This document shows positions 33,672 through 42,525 of a DNA stretch of 64,000 nt, one piece after another (the first letter of the stretch is position 1; each line of letters opens with the position of its first letter). Where the stretch lies: the NCBI GenBank assembly GCA_013205085.1, contig JABMLH010000003.1, forward strand, positions 310,001 through 374,000, given 5' to 3'. The DNA is from Microbacteriaceae bacterium VKM Ac-2854 (GTDB lineage Bacteria > Actinomycetota > Actinomycetes > Actinomycetales > Microbacteriaceae). Made by a program: the position numbers and the translations under genes. The notes under the pieces are model-generated. The model ran no database searches and was not told the origin of the DNA. It was given only the letters and a program-made list of their open reading frames with translations.

Positions 33672-33883
33672 GACGCCGTCTGAGTCGGAGTGACGACGGG
33701 GGCTCCGAGTCCGTCTTCGAAGCCATCGAGCGATGCGATGCCGTCGATCATCGCCCCCTTCTGCTTCGACGCGATCAGTCGGCGCAGAGCGAGGTCGAGT
33801 ACGGCGCGATTGGACCTCTCACCGGTCAACACCCGAGCTCGCTCGATCAACTTCGGGTCCAGGTCGACGCTCGTTAATGCCAT
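33668..33883 (-). CDS. vapB: VapB-type antitoxin
   Basis: 71 residues from ATG at 33883, preceded by GGAGGAG. The sequence LTSVDLDPKLIERARVLTGE, SNRAVLDLALRRLIASK is the VapB (ribbon-helix-helix/DUF2191-like) DNA-binding part, and the acidic/flexible tail should occupy the VapC active site. The longer frame upstream to 34051 has no support. An inverted repeat over the -10 region (33900-33915) fits autoregulation. Confidence 0.88.
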   Translation of the reverse strand: MALTSVDLDPKLIERARVLTGERSNRAVLDLALRRLIASKQKGAMIDGIASLDGFEDGLGAPVVTPTQTAS

Positions 33884-33899
33884 GATCACTCCTCCGCTA

Positions 33900-33915
33900 T
33901 ATATCCGATCATATA
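33900..33915. promoter_or_regulatory. vapBC promoter/operator
   Basis: TATAT-CCGATC-ATATA inverted repeat, an AT-rich patch in GC-rich DNA, 17 nt upstream of vapB. It includes -10-like TATATG/GATATA on the minus strand. Likely VapBC autorepression site. Confidence 0.5.
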
Positions 33916-34073
33916 CCAGGGAGCGGGGCCGTAAGGGTTCGCCGTTCTCAGAGCTGCAGCTGGGGTGGCGCAGCCTCCGAGACCCTAGGAGCGGGAGCTC
34001 GGGCCCGGCTTGCCACCTGTCGACGGCGTTCAGGTTATGCCCGAAGCACAACGACGGAGCACTCTTCGACCGG

Positions 34074-34694
34074 TCAGGAGGCGACGACGACGGTCCTGCG
34101 CGACCACTCCGGGCTGACGAGGGACGCGACGAGGAACTCGGCGACGTCGGCTCGGCTGATGGTACGGCCTCGCCCGGAGGTCAGACGCTCGGTCGCGGTG
34201 AAGCGCCCTGTTCCGGCGCCGTCCGTCAACGTGACAGGGTGCACGATCGTCCAGTCCAGCGTGCTGCGCCGGACGATGTCGTCCCCCGCGGTCTTGTCGC
34301 GATACAGGCTGCGAAGCACCGTGGCGAAGGCCGTCCGCACAGCGGTCGTGGCCTGGTCCGCGGTCGCGCCGACCCCGAATGCCGACATCACGATCACGCG
34401 GCGGAGTCGCTCGGCCTCCGCGATCGGCACGAACTGTGTCGCAGCCGGGCGGGCGATGTCGGATCGCAGCATCGAGTGCGAGCCGAGCGTCGAGATCAGG
34501 CCGTCCTGACCCTTCAGCGCACGGGCGATGGCGGCTCCGTCGGTGGCATCGCCGGAGAGGATCCGGAGGCCGGCGCCGTCAGCGACGCGAGAGGCATCTC
34601 GGACCAGCAGCGTCACCTCGTGGCCCGCCTTTCGAGCGACTCTGGCCACGAGCGAGCCGGTGCGGCCGGCGCCGCCGAGCACAACGACGTTCAT
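34074..34694 (-). CDS. NAD(P)-binding NmrA/SDR-a-like protein
   Basis: 206 residues from ATG at 34694. An atypical SDR with MNVVVLGGAGRTGSLVARVA (GxxGxxG nucleotide loop), VIVMSAFGVGATADQ and LDWTIVHPVTLTDGAGTGRF. No YxxxK pair is evident, as in NmrA-like sensor or flavin-reductase-type members. The start overlaps the SnoaL-like gene stop (ATGA). Expected to be controlled by the divergent TetR gene. Confidence 0.85.
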   Translation of the reverse strand: MNVVVLGGAGRTGSLVARVARKAGHEVTLLVRDASRVADGAGLRILSGDATDGAAIARALKGQDGLISTLGSHSMLRSDIARPAATQFVPIAEAERLRRVIVMSAFGVGATADQATTAVRTAFATVLRSLYRDKTAGDDIVRRSTLDWTIVHPVTLTDGAGTGRFTATERLTSGRGRTISRADVAEFLVASLVSPEWSRRTVVVAS

Positions 34695-35128
34695 AACGGC
34701 AGACTTCCCGCTCCGGTGAGCTGCCGCATCAGGGAGGCGTCGTCTCGCACGGCCCAATGTTCGGCACCCTTCCCGCCCACGAGTCGGATCAGGTGCATCT
34801 GTCGGTAGGCGAACCGTCTTCCGCTGGCGGGGAGGCCGAAGAACGGCCCGGTGTGACGACCGCTGTGCGTGCAGAACACGACGGCGGTGTCGCCCTCGGC
34901 GATCACCTGATGCACGGTCCACTGCTGCTCGGTGAATGCGCGGGCGAGGGCGTGCATCGAGGTGATCAATCCGGCCGGTCCGGGCGGGGTGCCCGGAGGG
35001 GCGTCGTGGTTAACGAAATCTTCGGTGACCGCCGCGATGAGCGCCGCTTCGTCGTCGGCGGGAAAGATCTCCTCGAGAACCCGGCGCGCGGCGGTCTTGA
35101 CCTGATCGAGGTCGAGCGTGTCAGACAT
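34691..35128 (-). CDS. SnoaL/NTF2-like polyketide-cyclase family protein
   Basis: 145 residues with VTEDFVNHDAPPGTPPGPAG, QQWTVHQVIAEGDTAVVFCT, HTGPFFGLPASGRRFAYRQM and HLIRLVGGKGAEHWAVRDDA, the SnoaL-like order of motifs. Such proteins bind or isomerise small organic ligands. GAAGGAG precedes the ATG. First gene of a two-gene operon with the NmrA-like gene, divergent from a TetR regulator. Confidence 0.87.
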   Translation of the reverse strand: MSDTLDLDQVKTAARRVLEEIFPADDEAALIAAVTEDFVNHDAPPGTPPGPAGLITSMHALARAFTEQQWTVHQVIAEGDTAVVFCTHSGRHTGPFFGLPASGRRFAYRQMHLIRLVGGKGAEHWAVRDDASLMRQLTGAGSLPL

Positions 35129-35203
35129 GATGCTTCTCCTTCGTAAGGGCCGTCGTGGCGGCGGCGGCGCGTGCCCTGCACGCGATTCCTATTCATGCCA
35201 GTA

Positions 35204-35219
35204 TCATTCTCTCCAATGA
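35204..35219. promoter_or_regulatory. Candidate operator overlapping the TetR start codon
   Basis: TCATT-CTCTCC-AATGA inverted repeat covers the ATG at 35216 in the gap between the divergent SnoaL and TetR genes. A second ATCATT/TGATAAT similarity flanks it. Likely autoregulation; weak. Confidence 0.35.
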
Positions 35220-35884
35220 CTGATAATACAAGGGCCACCCGCACGTACGACGCCTCCGCACGGCGCACGCGGGCCGCCCAGAATCACGCGCGTATCATCG
35301 CGGCCGCGGCCGCCCTGTTCCTCGAGCGCGGATACGCCGGAACCACCGTGCCCGCCATCGCCGCTCACGCCGGGGTCGCCGTCGAGACCGTCTACCGAGC
35401 CGCGCCGGGGAAGTCCGGGCTGCTCGCGGCTGCGGTCCGGTCGGCGGTCGCCGGAGGAGCGGAGCGAGCCGCACTCCCGGTGGAGGAGCGCGAAGGAATC
35501 CGGCGGGTCATCAACGAGCCGGACCCCCGACGGCAACTGCACGCTTACGCCGCCACCCAACCGGGAGTCTGGTCGAGGGTCGGGCCGCTACTCCGCGTCC
35601 TCGATGAGGCGGCCCCAGCCGACCCCGAACTCGCCGCGCTCCGAACGGAGAACGAGGCTCAGCGATACTCCGGCCTCCGACGATTCGCCGAGCTCCTCGC
35701 CGATCGGGGCGCGCTGCGCGACGGCATCACGGTCGATCGTGCCGCCGACATCATCTGGACACTGTGTGCCCAAGCGACCTTTGAGGCGCTCGTCACGACC
35801 CGCGGTTGGAGCCACGTCCAGTACCGTGAGTGGCTCGGCGACGTGCTCGCCGATGCACTCCTCGACGGCGGGTCGCACGGCTGA
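35216..35884 (+). CDS. TetR family transcriptional regulator
   Basis: 222 residues from ATG at 35216 (MTDNTRATRTYDASARRTRA); an ATG 45 nt upstream is less likely. The helix-turn-helix is NHARIIAAAAALFLERGYAG, TTVPAIAAHAGVAVETVYRA. The C-terminal half is a TetR ligand domain (TVDRAADIIWTLCAQATFEA). It is divergent from the SnoaL/NmrA operon, which it probably represses. Confidence 0.9.
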   Translation: MTDNTRATRTYDASARRTRAAQNHARIIAAAAALFLERGYAGTTVPAIAAHAGVAVETVYRAAPGKSGLLAAAVRSAVAGGAERAALPVEEREGIRRVINEPDPRRQLHAYAATQPGVWSRVGPLLRVLDEAAPADPELAALRTENEAQRYSGLRRFAELLADRGALRDGITVDRAADIIWTLCAQATFEALVTTRGWSHVQYREWLGDVLADALLDGGSHG

Positions 35885-35948
35885 GGGCGCCATCGCGTCG
35901 CCGTATGCTGCACGCGTGCCGAGGACAGCGATGCGGCCGTCGGTTCCG

Positions 35949-36110
35949 TCAGCGCAGCACCTGGCAGTGCGGGCAGAAATGCGACGAGCGGTTCATCCAC
36001 GGCACGCGTTCGATCGGGGTGCCGCAGCGCGGGCACGGCTTGCCGCCGCGGCCGTACGCGTTGAGGCTGTGGGCGAAGTAGCCGAACCCGCCGCGGTACA
36101 TTGACATTGA
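35949..36110 (-). pseudogene. Displaced mutM 3' end (copy A), zinc-finger fragment
   Basis: The minus strand encodes [47 protein letters not shown] and stop: the complete zinc finger of formamidopyrimidine-DNA glycosylase with no catalytic part. It aligns with the last about 45 residues of mutM at 44960-45874, in the same orientation. Its codons are strongly GC-rich (for example GCCGCGGCCGTACGCG), like the genome core and unlike the present mutM 3' end. It may be the ancestral host mutM terminus left behind after insertions. Fused in frame to meaningless upstream sequence. Confidence 0.8.
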
Positions 36111-36675
36111 AATCGGATGTTTGAACCGCCCTCGGATTGTTGGAGTCTCGGTTAGTCCCGGCTCATCCTCCATCTCGGCGGTTCGTCTGCGAGAGTGATG
36201 GTCTGTCGTCTTCGTTGCGCGCTGCATTGACTCGGCCGGCCGTGCCGACGAGTTCCGGCACCGCTGCCTCCACGACCTTCTCGTCGTGGATCTCACGGAG
36301 AATTGATACCCGGTCCGAGCAAATTCGTCGCGACGCCGGCCGCTACCTCCTCCGGCGCGCGCCGAACTACCGTTCGATCGATTCTTCCACCACGATCGCC
36401 ACGCTCGACGGAGCATCGGATGTCGTCAGGCCCCTCATCACCGCGATGTGAAAGCTCTGACTGCTCGCAGCTATCTCGCAGGCAGTGTCATGAGGTAGAC
36501 CAAGCTCTTGGGCCGACTGTTGATGGAAAGACTGCCCCGGCTTAGACCTCACGGCCCCCGGCCAGAACGAAGTGAAAACAGTCCGCCTTCACATCGGAAG
36601 CCGTGAGGCTTGGGATCGGGCGACTGATTCCAGCGCGGCAGCCGCGGAAAGGTTGAGTGCCTGCCGGTTGACGAA
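36111..36675. other. Non-coding or decayed stretch at the island's left end
   Basis: No intact gene. Minus-strand fragments such as [20 protein letters not shown] (ending in a stop near 36370) and [19 protein letters not shown] in another frame look like pieces of a frameshifted gene, but no family was recognised. No integrase remnant was seen. Confidence 0.4.
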
Positions 36676-37809
36676 CTAGCCTGTCTCAATAAGCCCGCCG
36701 TCCAGAAGCCGGAGGACCGGTCGGCTGTCAGCTTCGCCGAGTAGGTCCCGCACCTGCGCTGTCGGAAGTCTCAGTAGCTCGGCGATCGCGGTCACGTGCG
36801 TGCCGTGTGCCGCCGCGAGTTCAGCCGCCTTTCGAAGCAGAGTCGGTACCTCGCCCGAGTATGAGTTCGTGGGATCAGCGTTCGGGTCGTAGTCCGTTGC
36901 GAGACGTTGATAGGCCCTACGAGCGGACGACTCTGTGACGCGGTTTCGCTCCACCATGCGGCGGACAAGAGAGTGCGGTGACACGCCCCAGGTCCTGCCG
37001 ATCCTGTCCAAAGCAGCGAGATCCAGGCGTTGCGGCAGCACGACGTCCATCGCCACCGCTGGCGTGAGAAACGCCGCAGCGAACTCATCGGCTTCGCGCT
37101 CGATCGCGACGCTCTGCTCGTCAGAGTCTGCGTGCAGAAGCACATGGCCGATCTCGTGTGCGATCGAGAACCGGTGTCGGAAGACGTTCTCGGATCGCCG
37201 TGGTGTTGTGACAACGATGGGACGCTCGACGATGGTCGCCGAGAACGCGTCGACTCGTTCCACTTCACTGAGTGGACGGACGACAACGACGATGCCGTGA
37301 GACTCCGCTGTCGCGACGAGATGCTTCACCGGGCCATCGGGGAGGCTCCAGTGCGCGCGAAGAGCCTGTGCAGCGTCAGCCGGCGAAGTGCCTAATGGGA
37401 GCTTCGGCAGGTCTACGTCGGGAAGTTTGATGTACCGCTCGAGTGCAAAGGTGAGCTCCCAGACCAACGTCGTCGTCGACAGCGCCCGCTGCCGATCACC
37501 AACGCGGGTGGAGCGAAGGCTCCGGAAGTGCGCGTTGAGAGTGTCGATTCGGGCCATGGGGCGACCGACGTCGAAGAAGTCGGGCCGCACCTTAAGGACG
37601 CGTGCGAGCCGCTCAACTACCTCCGGCCGCGGCGCGTTCACGTCGGCTTCGTACTGCCCAATAGCCGCCGAGGAGACCTCGACAGCAGCAGCGAGCTCGG
37701 ACTTGCTCAGGCCTTGCCGGACGCGGGCTTGCGTGAGGCGCGCGGGCTCGAATCTGCTGGAAGATCTCGCACTCTGCAGGTCAAACAGCGTCGGTGGGAG
37801 TTCACTCAT
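36676..37809 (-). CDS. XRE helix-turn-helix plus ImmA/IrrE metallopeptidase
   Basis: 377 residues. The N-terminal HTH (LTQARVRQGLSKSELAAAVE, VSSAAIGQYEADVNAPRPE; residues 25-65) is followed by the IrrE N-terminal-like Zn-peptidase domain, with HEIGH at 218-222 (FSIAHEIGHVLLH) and a downstream EREADEFAAAFLTP providing the third ligand. Such proteins cleave partner repressors in mobile elements, toxin-antitoxin modules and phage defence. Its ATG overlaps the upstream partner gene by 8 nt. It lies between mutM 3'-end copies A and B, with lower GC than flanking core genes. Confidence 0.9.
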   Translation of the reverse strand: MSELPPTLFDLQSARSSSRFEPARLTQARVRQGLSKSELAAAVEVSSAAIGQYEADVNAPRPEVVERLARVLKVRPDFFDVGRPMARIDTLNAHFRSLRSTRVGDRQRALSTTTLVWELTFALERYIKLPDVDLPKLPLGTSPADAAQALRAHWSLPDGPVKHLVATAESHGIVVVVRPLSEVERVDAFSATIVERPIVVTTPRRSENVFRHRFSIAHEIGHVLLHADSDEQSVAIEREADEFAAAFLTPAVAMDVVLPQRLDLAALDRIGRTWGVSPHSLVRRMVERNRVTESSARRAYQRLATDYDPNADPTNSYSGEVPTLLRKAAELAAAHGTHVTAIAELLRLPTAQVRDLLGEADSRPVLRLLDGGLIETG

Positions 37810-38485
37810 CGGAGGTGACGTCCTGAACCTGCAGTGCTACGACGGGCGCCGCGGGCACGCCGCTGTCGAACGACTCGACGTCGATCTCCACGCTCTCAGC
37901 TGCGAGGTCGTGGAACCAGACGGGCTCGTCACCATGCAAGAGCACTTCACCTGCGCGGTATTCGGCAACGGCCCAGTTGATGGACGACAGCTGGCGCGGC
38001 GTCGAGTGCACCATGACCAGTACCACCGGCATCACCGCGTCGGCCGCCTTGACCAGCGTCTCGAGACGCTCGAGCTCGTCGGCGTTGTGGGCGGCCTCCC
38101 CGCCGTCGATAAAGCTGTTCCCGAACAGCGTCAAGTCTCGACGTACGAAGAAGCTGCTCTTTCGAGTCATGCTGGCGGCGAAGTCTCGAGCCACATCGAC
38201 GCCTTCGGGGACTCGGGAGACGAAGACCAGCGCATCGTTCACGATGGGGAGCGAATACCCGCCCGGAGTGAGTTGGTAAGAGTCAAACCCGCGCTCCTTG
38301 AACGCATCGCGCGCGTCGCACAGGAGATCCCGCCATTGGCTGCCGAAGAAGTTCCCGAAGCGCGTCTTCGCGGCGTCGTGACCGTCAGCGGTGCTTTCGT
38401 GACGAGACTGCACGATCTCGATGACGAGCTCGCGAGCCATGCTCTCGTGCGGGCCGAGAGCTTCGGCAGGTGTGGCGTAGGCCAT
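37802..38485 (-). CDS. Unknown partner of the ImmA/IrrE gene
   Basis: 227 residues, no family recognised. Predicted mixed alpha/beta, soluble, acidic. Visible features: SMARELVIEIVQSRHEST near the start, ALVFVSRVPEGVDVARDF, KSSFFVRRDLTLFGNSF, then VVLVMVHSTPRQLSSINWAV, and a beta-rich end (VPAAPVVALQVQDVTSDE). TAGGAC lies 6 nt before the ATG (weak leaderless promoter). First in a two-gene operon overlapping the XRE-ImmA gene by 8 nt. By analogy it could be the toxin or effector whose repressor the peptidase controls; this is inference only. Confidence 0.75.
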   Translation of the reverse strand: MAYATPAEALGPHESMARELVIEIVQSRHESTADGHDAAKTRFGNFFGSQWRDLLCDARDAFKERGFDSYQLTPGGYSLPIVNDALVFVSRVPEGVDVARDFAASMTRKSSFFVRRDLTLFGNSFIDGGEAAHNADELERLETLVKAADAVMPVVLVMVHSTPRQLSSINWAVAEYRAGEVLLHGDEPVWFHDLAAESVEIDVESFDSGVPAAPVVALQVQDVTSDE

Positions 38486-39253
38486 GAGTGTGTCCTATCT
38501 CGAGGATCGCGCCCTATGGACGAGGTAACGACTTCAGTATGGAGCACGATTCGCGCGTTTGAGCTTTAGTCCGGCTCGCGTGTCGCGAAGTCAACTCGTT
38601 TTTCAGCTACCTGACCGAGAAGAACGCCACCCCTGGTCAGCTCGGCGAGGCAAAGACCTCCCGCGTAATCGGCCCGCTTCTAGCGTGTCGCCAACGCGGT
38701 TGCAGATTAAGGTACGTCTCCGCCACCGGCACCGACCCAAATAGCACGAACACGCGCATGACCCGGAGATCGGCACCACTGTGCTGACCCGGGTCAGCGT
38801 CCCGAAGGTGTGACAGATCAAGGCGGCGACCCATTCGACCAGCCGGTCACCATGGACCATGACGAAGACTGGGTGGACGATCTCACGGTGTTCCACAACC
38901 TGCGGGCACTTCACACGCTGCCGTCGGATGCTCTCCCGGGCGCCGCGCAGGGTATGAGGAGGATGGCGTGCACACTCAGCTCATCCCGGCTAGGCACCTC
39001 GTCTCGAAAACAACCAAGATCTCGGTTGACGTCTGACGGGGCCAGTAGCGAATCACGACTGCGCGATGCACGTGCCACGTTGCGCTCCACTGAAGCCCCT
39101 GACGCGTGGCGCTGGCCTCAGCCGGACAACCCCCCTTCGACTCTCATAATCCAACAGGTTCGACCACTATCGCGGCTCAGTTATCGGCCATGACGCCGGT
39201 CGCGCCGCGGATTGACGAGCGGTGAACGCTAGCCTCGACTCCAGCGCTCAACC
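38486..39253. other. 768 bp without a supported gene
   Basis: Open frames exist on both strands (for example a plus-strand one from 38810) but show no coding bias, ribosome site or recognisable motif. The stretch separates the ImmA module from the divergent AAA_13 gene. A TAGCCT -10-like box at 39230-39235 could drive the AAA_13 gene. Confidence 0.4.
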
Positions 39254-41617
39254 ATGCTGCTCACGAGAATCGTGACGAAGGCAACCATCACCCGCATCCG
39301 CAAAGTCCAGGACTATCGCGTCTTCCAGCGCTGGACCGATGACCGGCGGGCCACTGATTTCGCCCGCGTCAATCTGCTGTACGGCACCAACGGCAGCGGG
39401 AAGAGCACCCTTGCTAGCCTTCTGCGGTCGTGCGCAGCATCGGATGCCGCGGCTGCGCAGTCGAAGATCGAACTCGCAGCGTCCATCGACGGCGTCGAAA
39501 GCACTGTGACACATGCGACCGAGGGGTTCTGGAGCCGCGTCCAGGTCTTCAACGCGGAGTATGTCTATGAAAACCTCCGTTTCGATGACAGCCAGGGCCC
39601 GCGCTCCGACAGCCTCCTCACACTCGGCAAGGCGAACGTCGACACAGAGAATGAGCTGGCCGAAGCGGAGCGCCGTAGGGGGGAGATCGAACCTAAGGCA
39701 GCGGAAGCACGTGCGGCCGCTAAAGACGCCAATGCGACCCTCGAACGACGCATGACGGAGGTCGCGGGAAATATCGTCGATGACTTACGCTCTTCGCCGG
39801 TTGCCACCTATCGCGGCACGAACACCTATACCCGCAGAAACGTACGCAGCCTGCTGGTCGGCGACCGTACCGTCTTCGACTCAGCGTCGACTGACGTCGC
39901 GGCTGACAGAGCACTAGCGACATCGAGCGCACCCCGCGCGTACACCGAGTTGTTCAGGGGGAATCTGGCTAGCGTCGACGAAATACTCCGAGACTCAGCC
40001 GTGCTTCTGAAAGCCGACGTCATCTCGCGACCACTACCCCAGCTGGCCGAGAACCCCGCCGGCGCCGAGTGGGTTCAGCGAGGCTTGTCGTTGCACGAGC
40101 ACGTATCTGAGTGCCTGTTCTGCGGCAACGCGATCTCACCAGAGCGCCGAGCCGCTCTCGCGGCTCACTTCGACCGGTCAGTGACAGATCTGCAAGCTCG
40201 CATCGACGTCCAGCTCGATGTCCTGAAGGGATGCATGCAGAGCGCGACCAAGCTTGCCGACAGCATTCCTCGCGATGGAGATCTCCACCCCAACCTGGCA
40301 GGAGCGCTGCGCGCGGCGCGCAGCGACGTGCGAGACGACGTGGACCGCTACCAAGGAATTGCCTCCGAGCTCGCGGGACGCCTCAACGCCAAGCGATCGA
40401 ACCCGTTCACAGTTCCGGAACTGGAGCTCCCTACCACCGACACGCCGACACTCCGCGCTGTCGCCGAGGTAGTCGAGTCGCACGAAACGCGTCGTCTCGG
40501 GCATGAGAAGGAAGCCTCGGCAGCCGCTCGCAGGGTCGAGCTTGCGCGAGTGAAGGCATTCGCAGACGAGCACGACGGGCTTGCGAGATCGGCTCACGAA
40601 TTGGATGCCAAGGCAACGTCACTCGAGGATGAGCTTCGAGACCTCGGCCAACGAATCATCACGCTCAGCAACCTCGATGCCGACCCAGTCCCTCAAGCCG
40701 CCGAGTTGACCGGAAGTGTCGCGCGACTGCTCGGGCGGTCAGAGCTCGCCTTCGCCCCGAGTGACGATGGCAAGCAATACCGAATCGAACGAACGGGCCT
40801 GCCCGCTACCCACCTGAGCGAAGGAGAGCGGACTGCCATCGCGCTCCTGCATTTTCTTGCGAGCATTCGCGAAGGGGTTCTGACCGGCGACGCACCCATC
40901 GTGGTCATCGACGACCCGGTGTCGAGCATGGACGAGGGCATCCTTTTCGGAATCTCGTCGTTCCTCTGGTCCTCACTCGTTGAAAACACCTACGCCAGTC
41001 AAATTTTCTTGCTCACGCACAACTTCGAACTGTTCCGACAGTGGGTTGTCCAGCTCGAGGGTGCACGTAAATACGTCCTCGGCGGTTACACCATCCACGA
41101 GATTCGTATGCGACATCGCCGTATAGGATCCAGCGCACCCCGGCGCGCTCCTGAACTTGACCCCTGGACTTCCGACCTCCGGCAGTCCAGCAGACTTCGA
41201 TCGCTGTACCACTACCTATTCGCACGCGTGGCGACATCGGTCATCGAAGCAAAGCCCGATCTCAGCTTGGCCGAGCGCATGGACCTCCTCGCCCTCGCAC
41301 CCAACGCAGCACGGAAGATGCTGGAGGCGTTCCTCAGCTTCCGATTCCCGCAACACATCGGCAAGTTCCATCTGGGCATGAAAGCAGCGATCACCGCGCT
41401 GGACGACCCGAACATCCGCACGCACGTCGAACGCTACCTGCATGCCTACTCACACAACGAGGAGGGAAACGTCTCAGCAATGATCGATCCGAGCGAGGCG
41501 ACGGTCGTGCTCCGATCTCTGTTCTTGCTCATTCGCGCCAACGATCCGAAGCATCTAACCGCGATGTGCGAAGCGCTCCGCATCGAAGAGACCGAGCTGT
41601 TTGCCCTCACTTCCTAA
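39254..41617 (+). CDS. AAA_13 ATPase, candidate RloC/PrrC-type anticodon nuclease
   Basis: 787 residues. ABC-type ATPase split by coiled coils: Walker A YGTNGSGKST (K50), signature THLSEGERTAIALLHF, Walker B PIVVIDDPVSSMD, H-loop FLLTHNFELFRQW. A coiled coil (about 130-180) leads to a CxxC hook, ECLFCGN (C287, C290), then more coiled coil, as in RloC. The C-terminal domain has NAARKMLEAFLSF (R687, E691) and later histidines H724, H730 and H734 (LHAYSHNEEG); R-x3-E plus a histidine about 33 on matches the spacing of the PrrC active site (Arg320, Glu324, His356). If active it would cut a tRNA anticodon on phage signalling. No HsdRMS genes adjoin it. Other AAA_13 proteins share the ATPase part, so the nuclease call is moderate. 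Confidence 0.8.
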   Translation: MLLTRIVTKATITRIRKVQDYRVFQRWTDDRRATDFARVNLLYGTNGSGKSTLASLLRSCAASDAAAAQSKIELAASIDGVESTVTHATEGFWSRVQVFNAEYVYENLRFDDSQGPRSDSLLTLGKANVDTENELAEAERRRGEIEPKAAEARAAAKDANATLERRMTEVAGNIVDDLRSSPVATYRGTNTYTRRNVRSLLVGDRTVFDSASTDVAADRALATSSAPRAYTELFRGNLASVDEILRDSAVLLKADVISRPLPQLAENPAGAEWVQRGLSLHEHVSECLFCGNAISPERRAALAAHFDRSVTDLQARIDVQLDVLKGCMQSATKLADSIPRDGDLHPNLAGALRAARSDVRDDVDRYQGIASELAGRLNAKRSNPFTVPELELPTTDTPTLRAVAEVVESHETRRLGHEKEASAAARRVELARVKAFADEHDGLARSAHELDAKATSLEDELRDLGQRIITLSNLDADPVPQAAELTGSVARLLGRSELAFAPSDDGKQYRIERTGLPATHLSEGERTAIALLHFLASIREGVLTGDAPIVVIDDPVSSMDEGILFGISSFLWSSLVENTYASQIFLLTHNFELFRQWVVQLEGARKYVLGGYTIHEIRMRHRRIGSSAPRRAPELDPWTSDLRQSSRLRSLYHYLFARVATSVIEAKPDLSLAERMDLLALAPNAARKMLEAFLSFRFPQHIGKFHLGMKAAITALDDPNIRTHVERYLHAYSHNEEGNVSAMIDPSEATVVLRSLFLLIRANDPKHLTAMCEALRIEETELFALTS

Positions 41618-41984
41618 CTCGCCGAGCGGACGTTGATCCGGTTCTTCCCCCGAGTCACCCCGATCGCTTCGGCATAGGTTTTTGAGTTGCCTGCTGCACA
41701 CCTGCAGAAGTGGCGGCGTCGAGACCTCCATCAGGCCGCTCAAGGAAGTCGTGTAGTCCAAACCGAACGTGACGCTGGGATCAGCAAGTGACGCCTGCGG
41801 AACTGGACGAACGGCGAGGCAATCGAAGTCCGCCGCGAGGCCGGAGCCACGACCGACGAGCTCAAGGAACCTGTCGAGGTTGACTGATGCTCGCTGAGCA
41901 GCTGTACACGCACGTGCACGAGACATCAGGAAAATCTGTCGTCCGCCGGGGTCAACGAAGAGCCCGCGACGCGCACCAGCACTG
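41618..41984. other. 367 bp without a supported gene
   Basis: Lies between the AAA_13 stop and mutM copy B. A minus-strand frame contains NLDRFLELVGRGSGLAADFD, which might be a relic of a coding region, but it lacks a start and any known motif. Confidence 0.35.
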
Positions 41985-42180
41985 TCAGCTCGCGATCCTC
42001 TCAACTCGCTGGCACCGCGGACAATAGAAGCTTGATCGATTCATGAACGGCTCCCGTACGATCGGAGTACGGCACCGATCGCACGGTTTTCCCTCACGAC
42101 CATATGAACGTAGGGACCGCTGCAAGTAGCCCGAGTACTCACCATCTGTCACAGTCATGTTCGCGTCGATGAAGACTTGA
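41985..42180 (-). pseudogene. mutM 3'-end fragment (copy B)
   Basis: The minus strand encodes [53 protein letters not shown] and stop, nearly the same as the current mutM terminus ([26 protein letters not shown]). At the DNA level CGACCATATGAACGTAGGGA and AAGTAGCCCGAGT are shared with the mutM 3' end (45061-45103). Similarity stops around 42180, where a truncated DUF4190-like frame begins. No catalytic domain, so a remnant. Confidence 0.85.
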
Positions 42181-42525
42181 ATGATCCTCGGGCTCGTCTC
42201 GATCGCTTTCAGCTTCACCGTCCTCGTACCCAACGTCGGCTTCATCCTCGGCATCATCGCGCTCCGCCGCGAACCCGCCCGACACGGCATGGCGATTGCC
42301 GGACTCCTACTCGACGAGCTGTTCGTCATCGAATGGGCTCTCGTCGTCCTGCTCTTCCTCGGCATCATCGGGCCGCCGCAACCACGGCGCCCTCAGCGCC
42401 CTAAGGCGCGAGCACGTCACCGATCTATTGGCCGACTCACACGACCATGTGAACATAGAGGGCAGGTACTAGCTCGCCGTCTCGCCGCACCTTGGCTCAA
42501 AGCGTTCCGCGCATCAGCTGGATGA
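42181..42525 (+). pseudogene. Truncated DUF4190-like membrane protein
   Basis: Starts abruptly at the edge of mutM copy B with [60 protein letters not shown]. This resembles the two-helix DUF4190 family but lacks the usual N-terminal residues. After about 65 residues the frame continues into mutM copy D and non-homologous sequence. Probably a gene cut at both ends by recombination. Confidence 0.5.
42418..42462. repeat. Short degenerate mutM 3'-end copy (copy D)
   Basis: CACCGATC, 15 nt, then ACGACCATGTGAACATAG matches copy B (CACCGATC, 15 nt, ACGACCATATGAACGTAG) with identical spacing. It sits between the DUF4190 fragment and the RloB gene and may be an attachment-core relic. Confidence 0.6.

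Noticed and set aside
38810-39193. Open frame of 127 codons in the island gap
   Set aside because: No ribosome site, no recognisable motif, and its second half is low-complexity Ser/Arg/Pro sequence typical of non-coding GC-rich DNA.
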